From CBDFLA01 sp965248915 (GTDB lineage: Bacteria > Pseudomonadota > Alphaproteobacteria > M2410): DNA of 64,000 bases. The translations under genes and the position numbers were made by a program. The stretch covers positions 2,418,001-2,482,000 of the forward strand of contig OZ252216.1 of NCBI GenBank assembly GCA_965248915.1, given 5' to 3'. Every line of letters starts with the position of its first letter. Positions within the stretch are counted from its first letter, which is position 1. A model generated the notes under the pieces. It saw nothing but the letters and a program-made list of their open reading frames with translations. It ran no database searches and was not told the origin of the DNA. Below are positions 46,562-55,479 of this stretch, one piece after another.

Positions 46562-46960
46562 TCAGGGTCTTTTTGTGAACGCGACCGAGTAGGATGTGAC
46601 TTTGGTGAGTGTCCCAACCAATTTGCCATCCTCAAGTTTCAAGTCGAACACTTCGGGTCGCCAGGTCCCAGCAGAGTTGGATATGATCTCGGTCGTAATA
46701 CCAATCCGGCCTTCACTTTGGGAAATATTGCAGGACTCAACTGCACTGCCGAACTCGCTCATGTAGACGATAATTTTACAGGTCTGAGCGCCGGCATCAT
46801 CGACCCCAACCTTCATCGACCCTTGAATATAACCATCATGCGCATCGAGGGTCCGAAATTTCCACTTGCCCGTTAGATCAAGTTCCGGGGCGGGCGCGTC
46901 ACTGCAAGCTGCCAGCAAAAGAGCAAAGCCGATAGTTAAGGGTTTAGAGATAGCCTTCAT
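46562..46960 (-). CDS. Small lipoprotein of unknown function
   Basis: A 132-residue exported protein. The signal peptide ends in a lipobox (ALLLAAC), with Cys at about residue 19, so a lipid-anchored envelope protein. The mature part is a beta-rich domain beginning LDLTGKWKFRTLDAHDGYIQG with two further Cys, suggesting a lipocalin- or calycin-like fold; this is a guess. It follows the phosphatase gene on the same strand with 12 bases between them. No family recognised. Confidence 0.75.
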   Translation of the reverse strand: MKAISKPLTIGFALLLAACSDAPAPELDLTGKWKFRTLDAHDGYIQGSMKVGVDDAGAQTCKIIVYMSEFGSAVESCNISQSEGRIGITTEIISNSAGTWRPEVFDLKLEDGKLVGTLTKVTSYSVAFTKRP

Positions 46961-46972
46961 GACAGCACTGCC

Positions 46973-47668
46973 TCATATGACCGACAGAAAACGGGGCTCA
47001 TCCTCACCGAGAGCAACTGCCGTGAGCTCTCCCCAGAAGCACGCGCCGGTGTCAATGTTGATGCGGTTCTTCTTCACTTCAACTGATCGTTTTGGCGTGT
47101 GCCCGTGGATGACAAGCGCTCCATGGTTTTTCCGACTCTTCAAGAATCGATCACGAATCCACATCATGTCATCTTCCGATTGGCGTTCCAGAGCAACGCC
47201 TGGCCTTACACCAGCGTGAACAAAGAAATACCCATCCCGTTGATGGAAAACCGGTAGATCATCCATCCAAGCAATATGTTCCTTTGGGATCGAGGACAGG
47301 AGTCCATCAACGCGCTTTGGATCTTCTAACGCATCAATGACTTCATCCGCATCAATGCCATAACTCGCCACGGTCTCTCGCCCGCCATTCATGTCGCGAA
47401 ACCACATCGAAGCCAGTCGGTCATGCGGATCCGTAACGAAATCGACAAAGATCTTTTCGTGGTTACCCTTCAAGCAAATTGTATCAAACCCAGATATTGC
47501 ATTCATGAGGCGTTCAATAACGCCGCGAGAATCCGGACCTCGGTCCACATAGTCCCCGATAAACACGAGCGTATTGTCTTCACCCTCGGGCGCATCGCCT
47601 TCTATCTCCGTGAGCAGTTTCTCAAGAAGTTCAATCTCACCATGAACATCACCGATGGCATAAATCAC
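46973..47668 (-). CDS. Metallophosphoesterase, PPP-type serine/threonine phosphatase
   Basis: A 231-residue protein with all PPP motifs: GDVHGE (residues 6-11), IGDYVDRGP and LKGNHE, with a later His in VIHGHTPK, which supply the two-metal centre. It could dephosphorylate proteins or small molecules such as diadenosine polyphosphates; bacterial PPPs of this size are broad. GTG start overlapping the stop of the GIY-YIG gene by four bases, so translation is coupled. Followed by the small lipoprotein gene. Confidence 0.92.
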   Translation of the reverse strand: MIYAIGDVHGEIELLEKLLTEIEGDAPEGEDNTLVFIGDYVDRGPDSRGVIERLMNAISGFDTICLKGNHEKIFVDFVTDPHDRLASMWFRDMNGGRETVASYGIDADEVIDALEDPKRVDGLLSSIPKEHIAWMDDLPVFHQRDGYFFVHAGVRPGVALERQSEDDMMWIRDRFLKSRKNHGALVIHGHTPKRSVEVKKNRINIDTGACFWGELTAVALGEDEPRFLSVI

Positions 47669-48102
47669 CGAGATACATACCTTTCAAATTGCGACATGGC
47701 AGAAGACAAACCAATTTGGCGAAAAGAAAACCCGACAGGTACACCAACCAAATGCGCGTCACAGTCTAAGCAATCAGAACTGCCAAACCCAGCAAGCGCC
47801 ACGTCAGCACCGTCAATTTGCAGGAGCGATTGTACGAAGTCGCATTCGGATCCATCAACAATCGCCGCAACATCGATGATCTCTCCGGCATCAGATAGAT
47901 AATCCACATGCCAATGCTTGTTTTTCTTCGCACGCAAATGCCGGCCAACCCGCGCACCCAAACCACCAGGCCCTTTTGCACTTCCGCAATAGGAATAAAG
48001 ACCGGGGCCTAGCGGGTGATCAAACTGTCTCTGCGGCAGGTCCAATGGGTCATCCAATCGAATCAAGAGCACATATGCACCGCCACGCGCGGTCCAATTC
48101 AC
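47665..48102 (-). CDS. GIY-YIG (DUF123) family protein
   Basis: About 145 residues of DUF123, a GIY-YIG nuclease-fold domain. GAYVLLIRL starts the fold and PGLYSYCGSAKGPGG matches the GxY...YxG core, with RVGRHLR as the following Arg block; KKNKHWHVDYLSD and FGSSDCLDCDAHL are DUF123-specific and include the conserved His and Cys residues. Such domains may cut or bind DNA, but activity has not been shown for most. I prefer the GTG at 48102 (GCGGAG upstream) over an in-frame TTG at 48153. Coupled to the PPP phosphatase by overlap. Confidence 0.85.
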   Translation of the reverse strand: MNWTARGGAYVLLIRLDDPLDLPQRQFDHPLGPGLYSYCGSAKGPGGLGARVGRHLRAKKNKHWHVDYLSDAGEIIDVAAIVDGSECDFVQSLLQIDGADVALAGFGSSDCLDCDAHLVGVPVGFSFRQIGLSSAMSQFERYVSR

Positions 48103-48402
48103 CGACAGCTCCGCTTGCTCTTCAGAAGATCTTTGGCTCAACGTCGACCCCAATATGATGCCCGGCTAGTTTAGGCATTCTTAACCCATCCAGAACCTGT
48201 CCTCACACTGAAATCACGACCCTGCAGGCTTTTTTGTGATGTCGGTATGATCTGCAAAAATCGGCTGATTCGCTCACTTACAGGGAGAAGGTCGCCTCAG
48301 AGTCCACAAATTGCCTCAATCACGCCGTGAATTTGTCTCGGTTTCCCAATGACGATATAATTGCGCCCACAATAAATGGACGCTCTCATTGGGGGAGAGA
48401 CA

Positions 48403-50154
48403 ATGCTGGACGGTCGATTTTTACTGATATTTTCATTGGGTATTTGTTTGGTGCTATCTGCCTGCGACAATGGTCAGGCACCGGAAAAAGCTGCTGAAGA
48501 AGCCATCGTTGATCACGAAGAAATCGTGTCAACCGATGAGGCTGTAGAAGATTTTACCATCGAGTCCACCGCACCAAGCGAGCAGGACCAGGTCAATGCA
48601 AATCCGACCGGATACTACCTAGATACGTTGGTGCCAGGATCTGACTTTCATGGCATTCACGGGCTGGCATTTGGACCCGACAACATGATCTACACCGGCA
48701 GTGTCGTCGGACAGTCTATCTACCGTGTCGATCCTTATTCAGGAAATGCCACAACTTTTATCGCTCCCCCTGAGGGGCAAGCAGACGACCTGGAGTTTCA
48801 TCCCGACGGCACCCTTGTCTGGACTGGACTATCATTGGGCCACGTCTATGCAAGAACACCTGACGGAGAGGTGAAGCGATTGGCAGAAGGCCTTCCGAGC
48901 GTCAACTCAATTGCCTTCAAACAAGATGGCCGCCTCTTTGCAACCACAGTCTTTGGCGGAGATGCGCTCTATGAAATTGATCCAGCCGGGGTTGAACCGC
49001 CAAGAAAGATCATTGAGAACATGGGCGGACTCAATGGCTTTGATTTTGGCCCCGACGGCAAATTGTACGGTCCACTATGGTTCAAAGGACAAGTCGTTCG
49101 TGTCGATGTGGACACTGGGGAGTTGGAAGTCGTCGCGGAGGGCTTTGACACACCAGCGGCAGTCAATTTTGACTCCCAGAACAATCTCTTCGCCATCGAA
49201 AACGAAACCGGCGAAGTTTTTGAAATCAACATCGAGAGCGGCGAAAAGACTCTCATCGCAACAGCACCATCCAATCTCGACAATCTGGCATTTGATCAAG
49301 ATGACCGCCTCTATGTCACCAACATGTCCGACAACGGCATTTATGAGATTGACCGGGATGCTGGTGACTTCCGTCTTGTCACAGCGGGACCACTCACCAC
49401 GCCCGGTGGCATTGACATCTATGAAGGCGAAAGCGGCGAGACGCTCTACGTTGCAGATACGTTTTCTTTGAGCCTGGTCGACGTCAATTCTGGTCAAGTC
49501 AGCGACATTTCGCGTCTAATCTCAGATCACAAATACGCAATCAATGTATCGGTAAACGACCAGCACATAGTCACAACGAGCTTTGCCGAAGGGGTTGTTC
49601 AAGCCTACGACCGCAAAACCGAGTCACTCAAATTCGCTTGGCATGGATTTGTTGCGCCATCAGCAGCTGTTGAACTCGCCGATGGACGCATCATTGTCGC
49701 AGAAGCGGGAACCGGGAACGTTCTCATCGTGAGCGGAGAAGAGGGCAAAGAGCGAACGGTTCTAGCATCAGGTCTTCTAAATCCTGCTTGTATCGCCATT
49801 GATGGCGACGGCGTCGCTTATGTTAGCGAGGCGATGGGGGATCGCATCGTCGCCATAGATCCAAGCTCCGGCGAACTTACAGAAATAGCGAACAACATCC
49901 GTCAACCAGAAGGCCTGGACTTTACGCCGAATGGCAAACTGATCGTTGCAGAGGTTGGTCAGCGACAGATACTCTCAATCGATTTGGAGACCGGCGAACG
50001 CATGGTCATTGCGGGCGATCTGCCAATTGGCTTGCCACCATTCCATGGCGCGCCATTGTCGTTCATACCAACCGGGATCAGTATCGACTCCAAAGGAGAC
50101 ATCTATGTCGCCTCCGACATCGACAATTCCATCATCAAATTGGTTTGGCAATAA
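48403..50154 (+). CDS. Beta-propeller lipoprotein (NHL/SMP-30-like)
   Basis: A 583-residue envelope protein. The signal peptide ends in LSAC (Cys about residue 20), a lipobox, so it is membrane-anchored. After an acidic linker (about 21-65), two series of propeller blades follow, with repeating units such as AFGPDNMIYTG, EFHPDGTLVWTG, DFGPDGKLYG and DFTPNGKLIVAE. Possibly two six-bladed propellers in one chain. A role in binding or processing an extracellular ligand such as a lactone or sugar is plausible but not shown. Start at ATG 48403 with GGGGGAGAGAC upstream. A 300-base gap precedes it, including the divergent GIY-YIG start; no clear terminator or operator there. Confidence 0.88.
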   Translation: MLDGRFLLIFSLGICLVLSACDNGQAPEKAAEEAIVDHEEIVSTDEAVEDFTIESTAPSEQDQVNANPTGYYLDTLVPGSDFHGIHGLAFGPDNMIYTGSVVGQSIYRVDPYSGNATTFIAPPEGQADDLEFHPDGTLVWTGLSLGHVYARTPDGEVKRLAEGLPSVNSIAFKQDGRLFATTVFGGDALYEIDPAGVEPPRKIIENMGGLNGFDFGPDGKLYGPLWFKGQVVRVDVDTGELEVVAEGFDTPAAVNFDSQNNLFAIENETGEVFEINIESGEKTLIATAPSNLDNLAFDQDDRLYVTNMSDNGIYEIDRDAGDFRLVTAGPLTTPGGIDIYEGESGETLYVADTFSLSLVDVNSGQVSDISRLISDHKYAINVSVNDQHIVTTSFAEGVVQAYDRKTESLKFAWHGFVAPSAAVELADGRIIVAEAGTGNVLIVSGEEGKERTVLASGLLNPACIAIDGDGVAYVSEAMGDRIVAIDPSSGELTEIANNIRQPEGLDFTPNGKLIVAEVGQRQILSIDLETGERMVIAGDLPIGLPPFHGAPLSFIPTGISIDSKGDIYVASDIDNSIIKLVWQ

Positions 50155-50169
50155 TTGATAGGCCGGACG

Positions 50170-50973
50170 CTAGATCTGCTTAACGTCCATTGTCTCAAGT
50201 CCAAAAGATGCAAAGATCGTTGCAAGCGTCGCAAAGTCCGGCCCCTTGCGAGTCACCACACCTATGGAGCGCGCTTTATTGCCGGCCACCTGGATTTGCC
50301 CGTCAGACAAAACCGAGACCACGCGCCGCGCGATTGCCTCACCTGAGTCGATCCAAGCAATATTGCGGTCCGGCCATGCTTGAACTAGCTCATCTAAGAC
50401 AAGCGGGAAGTGTGTGCAAGCCAGCACCACGGCGTCGATGGCAGAGTTAGAGTCTTGCAAAAACAGCCCCTGGGTTGCTGCATGAATATCACCGAGGTCA
50501 ACCGAACCAGTCATGAGTTTTTGTTCCGCCAATGAAACAAGATCCGCCGTTCCGTGTCGTAAGACGCGGCAGTTCGGCGCAAACGCCTCAATCAAATCAT
50601 CTGTATAGTCCCGCTCAATCGTGCCTGGCGTTGCCAAAAGACCAATCACCTTTGAGGCGCTTTGTTCTGCAGCGGGCTTAACCGCGGGAACGGTTCCCAC
50701 AATGGGTATGGCCACCCTTTCTCTCACCGCATCGAGTGCAACCGTGCTAGCACTGTTGCATGCCACCACTCCGATGTCGGGCGAATACGCTGAAACAATA
50801 GCCTCAATGACCTTTGGAACGCGTTTCACCAAAGCGGCCTCAGATTTCGTTCCATAAGGGAAAAAGTCTGTATCTGCCACGTAGACAAAGCTCGCGTCAG
50901 GAATGGCAGAAGTAATCTCAGAGAGGATGCTAAGACCACCTAGACCAGAATCGAAGACAAGGATTTTCGGCAT
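50170..50973 (-). CDS. murI: Glutamate racemase
   Basis: A 267-residue enzyme making D-glutamate for peptidoglycan. The two catalytic cysteines are in VACNSAST and LACTHFPLV, with DSGLGGLSIL at the N-terminus and the family ACNSAS context conserved. Cytoplasmic. ATG 50973 is used because the preceding in-frame part overlaps the VOC gene and has no racemase-like sequence. It ends 15 bases from the convergent propeller gene and 11 bases follow the VOC gene stop, so it is likely co-transcribed with that gene. Confidence 0.94.
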   Translation of the reverse strand: MPKILVFDSGLGGLSILSEITSAIPDASFVYVADTDFFPYGTKSEAALVKRVPKVIEAIVSAYSPDIGVVACNSASTVALDAVRERVAIPIVGTVPAVKPAAEQSASKVIGLLATPGTIERDYTDDLIEAFAPNCRVLRHGTADLVSLAEQKLMTGSVDLGDIHAATQGLFLQDSNSAIDAVVLACTHFPLVLDELVQAWPDRNIAWIDSGEAIARRVVSVLSDGQIQVAGNKARSIGVVTRKGPDFATLATIFASFGLETMDVKQI

Positions 50974-50984
50974 TGAGGGTTGGT

Positions 50985-51851
50985 TCAAATTTCGGCTGCT
51001 GGTGGATCGACAGCCTCCGGTCGACCTGACCACTCCCATGCGACGGTTGTGCGTGAGACACCGAGGAGCAGCCCGTGCAAATCTCCTGGATGAGACCACA
51101 TGCCATCACGCTCCGCTTCTTTGTTCTTTCCGCGCGGTGTCCACCGAACACCCGCCTCAAGAAAACGACCAACCAAATTCTCGATGTCGTGCGTTTCGCA
51201 GTAACACATGTTCAAAGAGTCTCCGTGACGTTTCACAAAACGCGCCATGGGCACATCGTCCCTCACCACTTGCGACAACTCGATGCGGTCCAGGCGGTTC
51301 GGCGGATCAAACAAGGTAAGCGTTCCGTCATATCCCCACCGCTCACTCTTGATTCGCGAGAAACGTGGCGGGTGAAGACCAAACACACCAGAAAAGTGGG
51401 CCGCGGCCAATCGCCAATCGGACACAAGGGTATTTGTGACCTCATAGAGGAAGCTTACTGGACCAACGCGGTTCCGTGGATAGGTTTCAGAGATGACGAA
51501 AGGAACGCCGAAGTGTTCACCACCTGGCAAATAATATTGATCGCCATCGTCATGCACGGTGCACCCCAACCCCTCGAGGTGTCGGCGCAAACGGTTCGGC
51601 TTGGCACATGACAACCCCGCCGTCATCAATCCTTCGCCTCGCTCAGCGAGAAAGTCTGCCGTTCGCCCTGTCCCATCAGGTTCACAGAGCTCAATCTCAC
51701 TTTCCCCGAGCGCCATGATGGTCCTTTGGGCGCCAAGAAAAACACTCGGCGATGTTCGAACCACTTCCGCACCAAGCAGTCGACCAAATGTTTTGGCAGC
51801 TTTGTCACCTGACGTGACCGCGATCTGCACGCGGTCGACACGATCCATCAT
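50985..51851 (-). CDS. VOC (glyoxalase/bleomycin resistance/dioxygenase) superfamily protein
   Basis: A 288-residue protein with two VOC-type halves. The first half opens VDRVQIAVTSGDKAAKTFGRLLGAEVV; the second contains LVSDWRLAAAHFSGVFGLHPPRF and ends RFLEAGVRW. A metal site built from His/Glu residues is likely but I cannot assign each ligand. Possible extradiol-type dioxygenase, isomerase or lactoylglutathione lyase-like activity. GAAGGGAAGCTGAA precedes a double ATG. It sits upstream of murI and downstream of the DUF3237 gene on one strand. Confidence 0.82.
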   Translation of the reverse strand: MMDRVDRVQIAVTSGDKAAKTFGRLLGAEVVRTSPSVFLGAQRTIMALGESEIELCEPDGTGRTADFLAERGEGLMTAGLSCAKPNRLRRHLEGLGCTVHDDGDQYYLPGGEHFGVPFVISETYPRNRVGPVSFLYEVTNTLVSDWRLAAAHFSGVFGLHPPRFSRIKSERWGYDGTLTLFDPPNRLDRIELSQVVRDDVPMARFVKRHGDSLNMCYCETHDIENLVGRFLEAGVRWTPRGKNKEAERDGMWSHPGDLHGLLLGVSRTTVAWEWSGRPEAVDPPAAEI

Positions 51852-51886
51852 TTCAGCTTCCCTTCAATTTGCATCAACAGGTCGAA

Positions 51887-52357
51887 CTACTTGATCTCAT
51901 AGACGTCGTAGGCGACCCCACCTGGAACAATTTCCCCGACACCAACCGCTTGTATCCGGTTCAGCCAATCATATTTTTCAGATCCGGTCTCATAGAGCGG
52001 CGCCGTTCTGAAATAATACTTGGACGGGTCAACAGCACCTCGTTCTTCCATAGCAAAGAGCTCCATCGCCAACTCAGCTGGGAACGCAATCCGGCCCTGA
52101 TAATGGGTATAGATGTGCACGCCATCATCTGTTTCCATCAACGCTCGCACATCCAAATTGACGATGCCGGCTTGTGGTTTCAGGACAAACCAATCCGCAC
52201 CCGAAGGGAGAAGTTTCCCCTTGAGCCTGGGGCCTTCGAAAAAGCCGCCTGTCACATTGGCAATCGCTCGGTGGCCACGCGCGCCGTCGCCAACGTCAAT
52301 CGTCGGCGCCAATGTAGCTTCAAAATGGCATAGGAATTCTGATTTGAGCTCACCCAC
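51887..52357 (-). CDS. DUF3237 family protein
   Basis: A 156-residue protein of the DUF3237 family (calycin-like barrel). Conserved blocks are GGFFEGPRLKGKLLPSGADW, DVRALMETDDGVHIY and PSKYYFRTAPLYETGSEKYDWLNR near the C-terminus. The function is unknown; members frequently neighbour genes for aromatic or steroid breakdown, as here. GTG start with GGGAGGAGCAACGC upstream. 35 bases separate its stop from the VOC gene on the same strand. Confidence 0.9.
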   Translation of the reverse strand: MGELKSEFLCHFEATLAPTIDVGDGARGHRAIANVTGGFFEGPRLKGKLLPSGADWFVLKPQAGIVNLDVRALMETDDGVHIYTHYQGRIAFPAELAMELFAMEERGAVDPSKYYFRTAPLYETGSEKYDWLNRIQAVGVGEIVPGGVAYDVYEIK

Positions 52358-52451
52358 GCGTTGCTCCTCCCAATAATGACTATTGGGTCAGCTTAGGCGA
52401 AAGTACCCACCGGTTCCATGGATATATTGTCGGTATCTGCGACATTTAGTT

Positions 52452-54446
52452 TCAGCTCAGCGAGGCGGACTCGCGCTCTTCCGAGTCGCCCGCAGCTGCC
52501 TCGATCTCTTCCGGCACGATGTCAGCATGGCAGTACTCGCGTATCTTTTCATACAGCACATTGACATCAACAGGCTTGATCAGATGATCACTCACACCCT
52601 CAAGCTCTTCCGCATCAATTGCATTGGCAACCATGGCAATGACCACTGGTACGTCGCCCGGATCCATCTCGCTATTTGACCAATCACTAATCGGAACTTC
52701 TTCGAAGTCGGGCAATTCTCTATCAAATAGAACCATGTCGAATTGCTCTTCTTTTAAAGCAGATCTGAGAGTGTCGACATCTTCCGCAAACTTGAATTGA
52801 GCCGTGGTCCGTTGCAGCATTGACGTCAGGACGAGTTGATTGACCGGATTTGCATCTGCGATCAACATGCGAATGTCCTTCCTGAGCGCATCTGCCTCCT
52901 TCGGTGCAGCCTCCTTAACTGGGAACTTTAGGACAGCCATATCGTTCTGACACTCGATGGTGAACCAGAAACGAGCCCCAAAGCCCTCCTCACTGACCAC
53001 ACCAATACGTCCGCCCATCAGCTCGACCAACTGTTTACAAATGGCCAATCCGAGACCCGTTCCGCCATAGTTGCGGCTAATGGAACTGTCCGCTTGGCTG
53101 AACTGTGTAAACAACCTGTCTTGTGCTTCCCGGCTAATACCGATACCCGTATCAATGACCTCACATCGCAGTGTCACAACTCCTTCTCTTTCCTCTGAGG
53201 AAAGATGCACGGTGACAGATCCGTTGTCTGTGAACTTAACGGCATTGCCCAAAAGATTGAGAAGCACCTGTCGGATGCGAAGGTCATCCCCAACCAGAAT
53301 TTCCGGCACATCGTCATCAATATTGAGATGAAGCATTAGCCCTTTTTGGCGCGCCTCCTCAGCCATCATATTCGTCGCTTGCTTGGTGATATGATGCGGT
53401 TCGAAAAGGTCTTCATTAAGCTCCATATTTCCAGACTCGAGCTTTGAAAGATCCAATATGTCATTGATAATCGCGAGCAAAGAATCGCCAGCATTTTGGA
53501 TGAGATCCAAGTGATCGCCTTGTTGCGTGGTCAGTTTGCTTCTCTTGAGAACAGACGCCATCCCAATGATACAGTTCATTGGTGTGCGGATTTCATGGGA
53601 AATCATGGCGAAGAAATTGGACTTAGCCTCGGCTGCCGTTTCCGTTTCACATTTTGCGTGCTCGATCTCAACGATCGTTTTCTCCAAACGTGAGCTCTTC
53701 TTGCTGAGCGTATTGGCAAGTTCCTCTATCGCCAGCTTCTGCTTAATCGTGTCGCAAATTGAGGCGTTGAGAATAGTCGCAAAACGATGCATCAAAACGA
53801 GATACATCAACGAGACAATACCCATAAGCAAATGAATTCCTGTATTGCCCATGAAGTAGAAAAGTGAAATCGGCAGGATCGCCGCAAAGTTATAGGCATT
53901 GGCTGTGCGCAAATGAACCGCACAGGAAGCTGTAAAGCCTGCCGACATTCCTGCAATCAAAATGATGATGAGTTGGAAGTGAATACTGCTGATTTGGTCG
54001 ACAAAAATGAACGCCGAAGTACCCCAAATCAAACCTGTCACACCAGCGCCTATCGCGCTCCAACGCCCCATCGAAACCGGGCTGAATTTTGTGAAATTCT
54101 TCGACCACCTAGTGTAGTCCGCATATCTAAGGCAGCTAACCGAGACCAGAGCCCCAAACCACAAAATAATGGGAAGAGGTTGTTCAACAGACCACAGTGC
54201 TGCGGCAAGCAAAAAACCATTGATCAAATTGACCGGAATTGCATTGATCGAATTCTTCAAAAGCAATGGGAGGCTTTCAACAAGGATCTTGCGATCCCAC
54301 TCGCGCATAGCATTTTCTTCTTCCGATTCATCGATGATCGATGCACCATCAAATTTCAAGCGATTAAGCGCTTCCACTTCTGCCTCTTTCCATCTTGCAA
54401 GTCGCTCCGAACTTGCTTGGTTTGATTCTTGATTGCTATCGCTCAC
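52452..54446 (-). CDS. Hybrid sensor histidine kinase/response regulator
   Basis: A 664-residue membrane kinase. An N-terminal cytoplasmic part is followed by roughly six hydrophobic segments between about residues 70 and 235, an antiparallel coiled region, a HisKA domain with phospho-acceptor His284 in AMISHEIRTPMN, an HATPase domain (NLLGNAVKFTDNG, DTGIGIS, GGTGLGLAICKQL) and a C-terminal receiver domain with Asp575 in VLFDRELP. The receiver lacks the usual pair of acidic residues at its start (LIADANP has one), so phosphotransfer should be checked. I use GTG 54446 with AGGGGG upstream; TTG 54479 is the alternative. Divergent from the enoyl-CoA hydratase gene; no partner regulator adjacent. 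Confidence 0.92.
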   Translation of the reverse strand: MSDSNQESNQASSERLARWKEAEVEALNRLKFDGASIIDESEEENAMREWDRKILVESLPLLLKNSINAIPVNLINGFLLAAALWSVEQPLPIILWFGALVSVSCLRYADYTRWSKNFTKFSPVSMGRWSAIGAGVTGLIWGTSAFIFVDQISSIHFQLIIILIAGMSAGFTASCAVHLRTANAYNFAAILPISLFYFMGNTGIHLLMGIVSLMYLVLMHRFATILNASICDTIKQKLAIEELANTLSKKSSRLEKTIVEIEHAKCETETAAEAKSNFFAMISHEIRTPMNCIIGMASVLKRSKLTTQQGDHLDLIQNAGDSLLAIINDILDLSKLESGNMELNEDLFEPHHITKQATNMMAEEARQKGLMLHLNIDDDVPEILVGDDLRIRQVLLNLLGNAVKFTDNGSVTVHLSSEEREGVVTLRCEVIDTGIGISREAQDRLFTQFSQADSSISRNYGGTGLGLAICKQLVELMGGRIGVVSEEGFGARFWFTIECQNDMAVLKFPVKEAAPKEADALRKDIRMLIADANPVNQLVLTSMLQRTTAQFKFAEDVDTLRSALKEEQFDMVLFDRELPDFEEVPISDWSNSEMDPGDVPVVIAMVANAIDAEELEGVSDHLIKPVDVNVLYEKIREYCHADIVPEEIEAAAGDSEERESASLS

Positions 54447-54544
54447 TCGGTGCCCCCTGCCTTGCTTCTGCGATTTCAATGTTCAAGACTATATCACCGG
54501 CGTTAAAACAACTTGAGACGTGCATTTTCAATTCGATCGATTGT

Positions 54545-54559
54545 GTTAACCTTCCAGTA
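54545..54559. promoter_or_regulatory. CtrA-like box TTAA-N7-GTAA
   Basis: TTAA (54545-54548), seven bases, then GTAA (54556-54559), one mismatch from the CtrA consensus. It lies between the divergent hybrid kinase and the enoyl-CoA hydratase gene, 45 bases upstream of the latter's ATG, the same distance as the perfect site before the DUF488 gene. Single mismatch sites are expected several times per window by chance, so confidence is low. Confidence 0.25.
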
Positions 54560-54604
54560 ACAAGACCGCCCATTCACACCGAACGTGAGGCGAGGAACAA
54601 CACA

Positions 54605-55429
54605 ATGCAGATGAAGACAGTCAAACACGAACAAGACGGTCATGTTGCAACCGTCACTCTCTCTCGGCCTAAGCGAATGAACGCTTGGACCGGCAGAATG
54701 CATACCGAATACCGCTGGATTCTGAATGAACTCGACCAAGATCCAGATGTCCGCGTCATTGTACTGACCGGCGAAGGGCGCGCGTTTTGTGCTGGCGCTG
54801 ATACTCAGGCTTTGGAGGGCCATGTAGAAAAAGGTGGATACGATCCCGGCACACCAGATCCCCTGGCCGAACCAGGGTTTGGCGTCCGCCCTGAATTTGA
54901 TGCCTCATTCGCCTATCATTTTGGCATCTCAAAACCCATCATCGCCGCAATCAATGGACCGGCTGCCGGCGTCGGCCTTGCACTGGCTTGTTTTGCCGAC
55001 ATCCGTTTCGCGGCCAGCGGTGCGAAGATGACAACGGCCCATGGCCGTTTCAACTTCCCCGCTGAGTTTGGTCTTTCTTGGTTACTTCCAAGAATCGTTG
55101 GGCTCAGTCTCGCGAATGACTTGCTTCTCACAAGCCGAATATTCCTCGCTGAAGAAGGCGAGAAGATCGGTCTCATCAACAAAGTTCTTACCTCCGACGA
55201 TCTAATGTCGCACGCTCGCGCGTATGCCAAAAACTTAGCAACGAATATCGCGCCAGGGTCTTTGCGAGAAACCAAGTGGCAGATCTATACGGATTTGCAC
55301 CGTGACATCGCTTCTTCGGTGACCACGTCAGAGTCCCTTATCGACTCCATGTCACGAAGCCAAAACTACAAAGAAGGTGTGCGAGCATTCATGGAAAAGC
55401 GCGCGCCCAATTGGACCTCGCAAGACTAG
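54605..55429 (+). CDS. Enoyl-CoA hydratase/isomerase family protein
   Basis: A 274-residue crotonase-fold protein. First oxyanion segment GEGRAFCAGADTQAL, second INGPAAGVGLALACFADIRFA; the acid position is FNFPAEFGLSWLLPRIVG, where the segment AEFGL matches the family PE/AE region. It probably hydrates or isomerises an enoyl-CoA. Start at ATG 54605, after GAGGCGAGGAACAAC; the longer frame upstream overlaps the divergent kinase. It precedes the 2-oxoglutarate-oxygenase-like gene by 50 bases. Confidence 0.91.
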   Translation: MQMKTVKHEQDGHVATVTLSRPKRMNAWTGRMHTEYRWILNELDQDPDVRVIVLTGEGRAFCAGADTQALEGHVEKGGYDPGTPDPLAEPGFGVRPEFDASFAYHFGISKPIIAAINGPAAGVGLALACFADIRFAASGAKMTTAHGRFNFPAEFGLSWLLPRIVGLSLANDLLLTSRIFLAEEGEKIGLINKVLTSDDLMSHARAYAKNLATNIAPGSLRETKWQIYTDLHRDIASSVTTSESLIDSMSRSQNYKEGVRAFMEKRAPNWTSQD

Positions 55430-55479
55430 ATCAAGTGTGACAAACTGAAATCAGCTGCGACAAGCAAACGGTGAATGTC

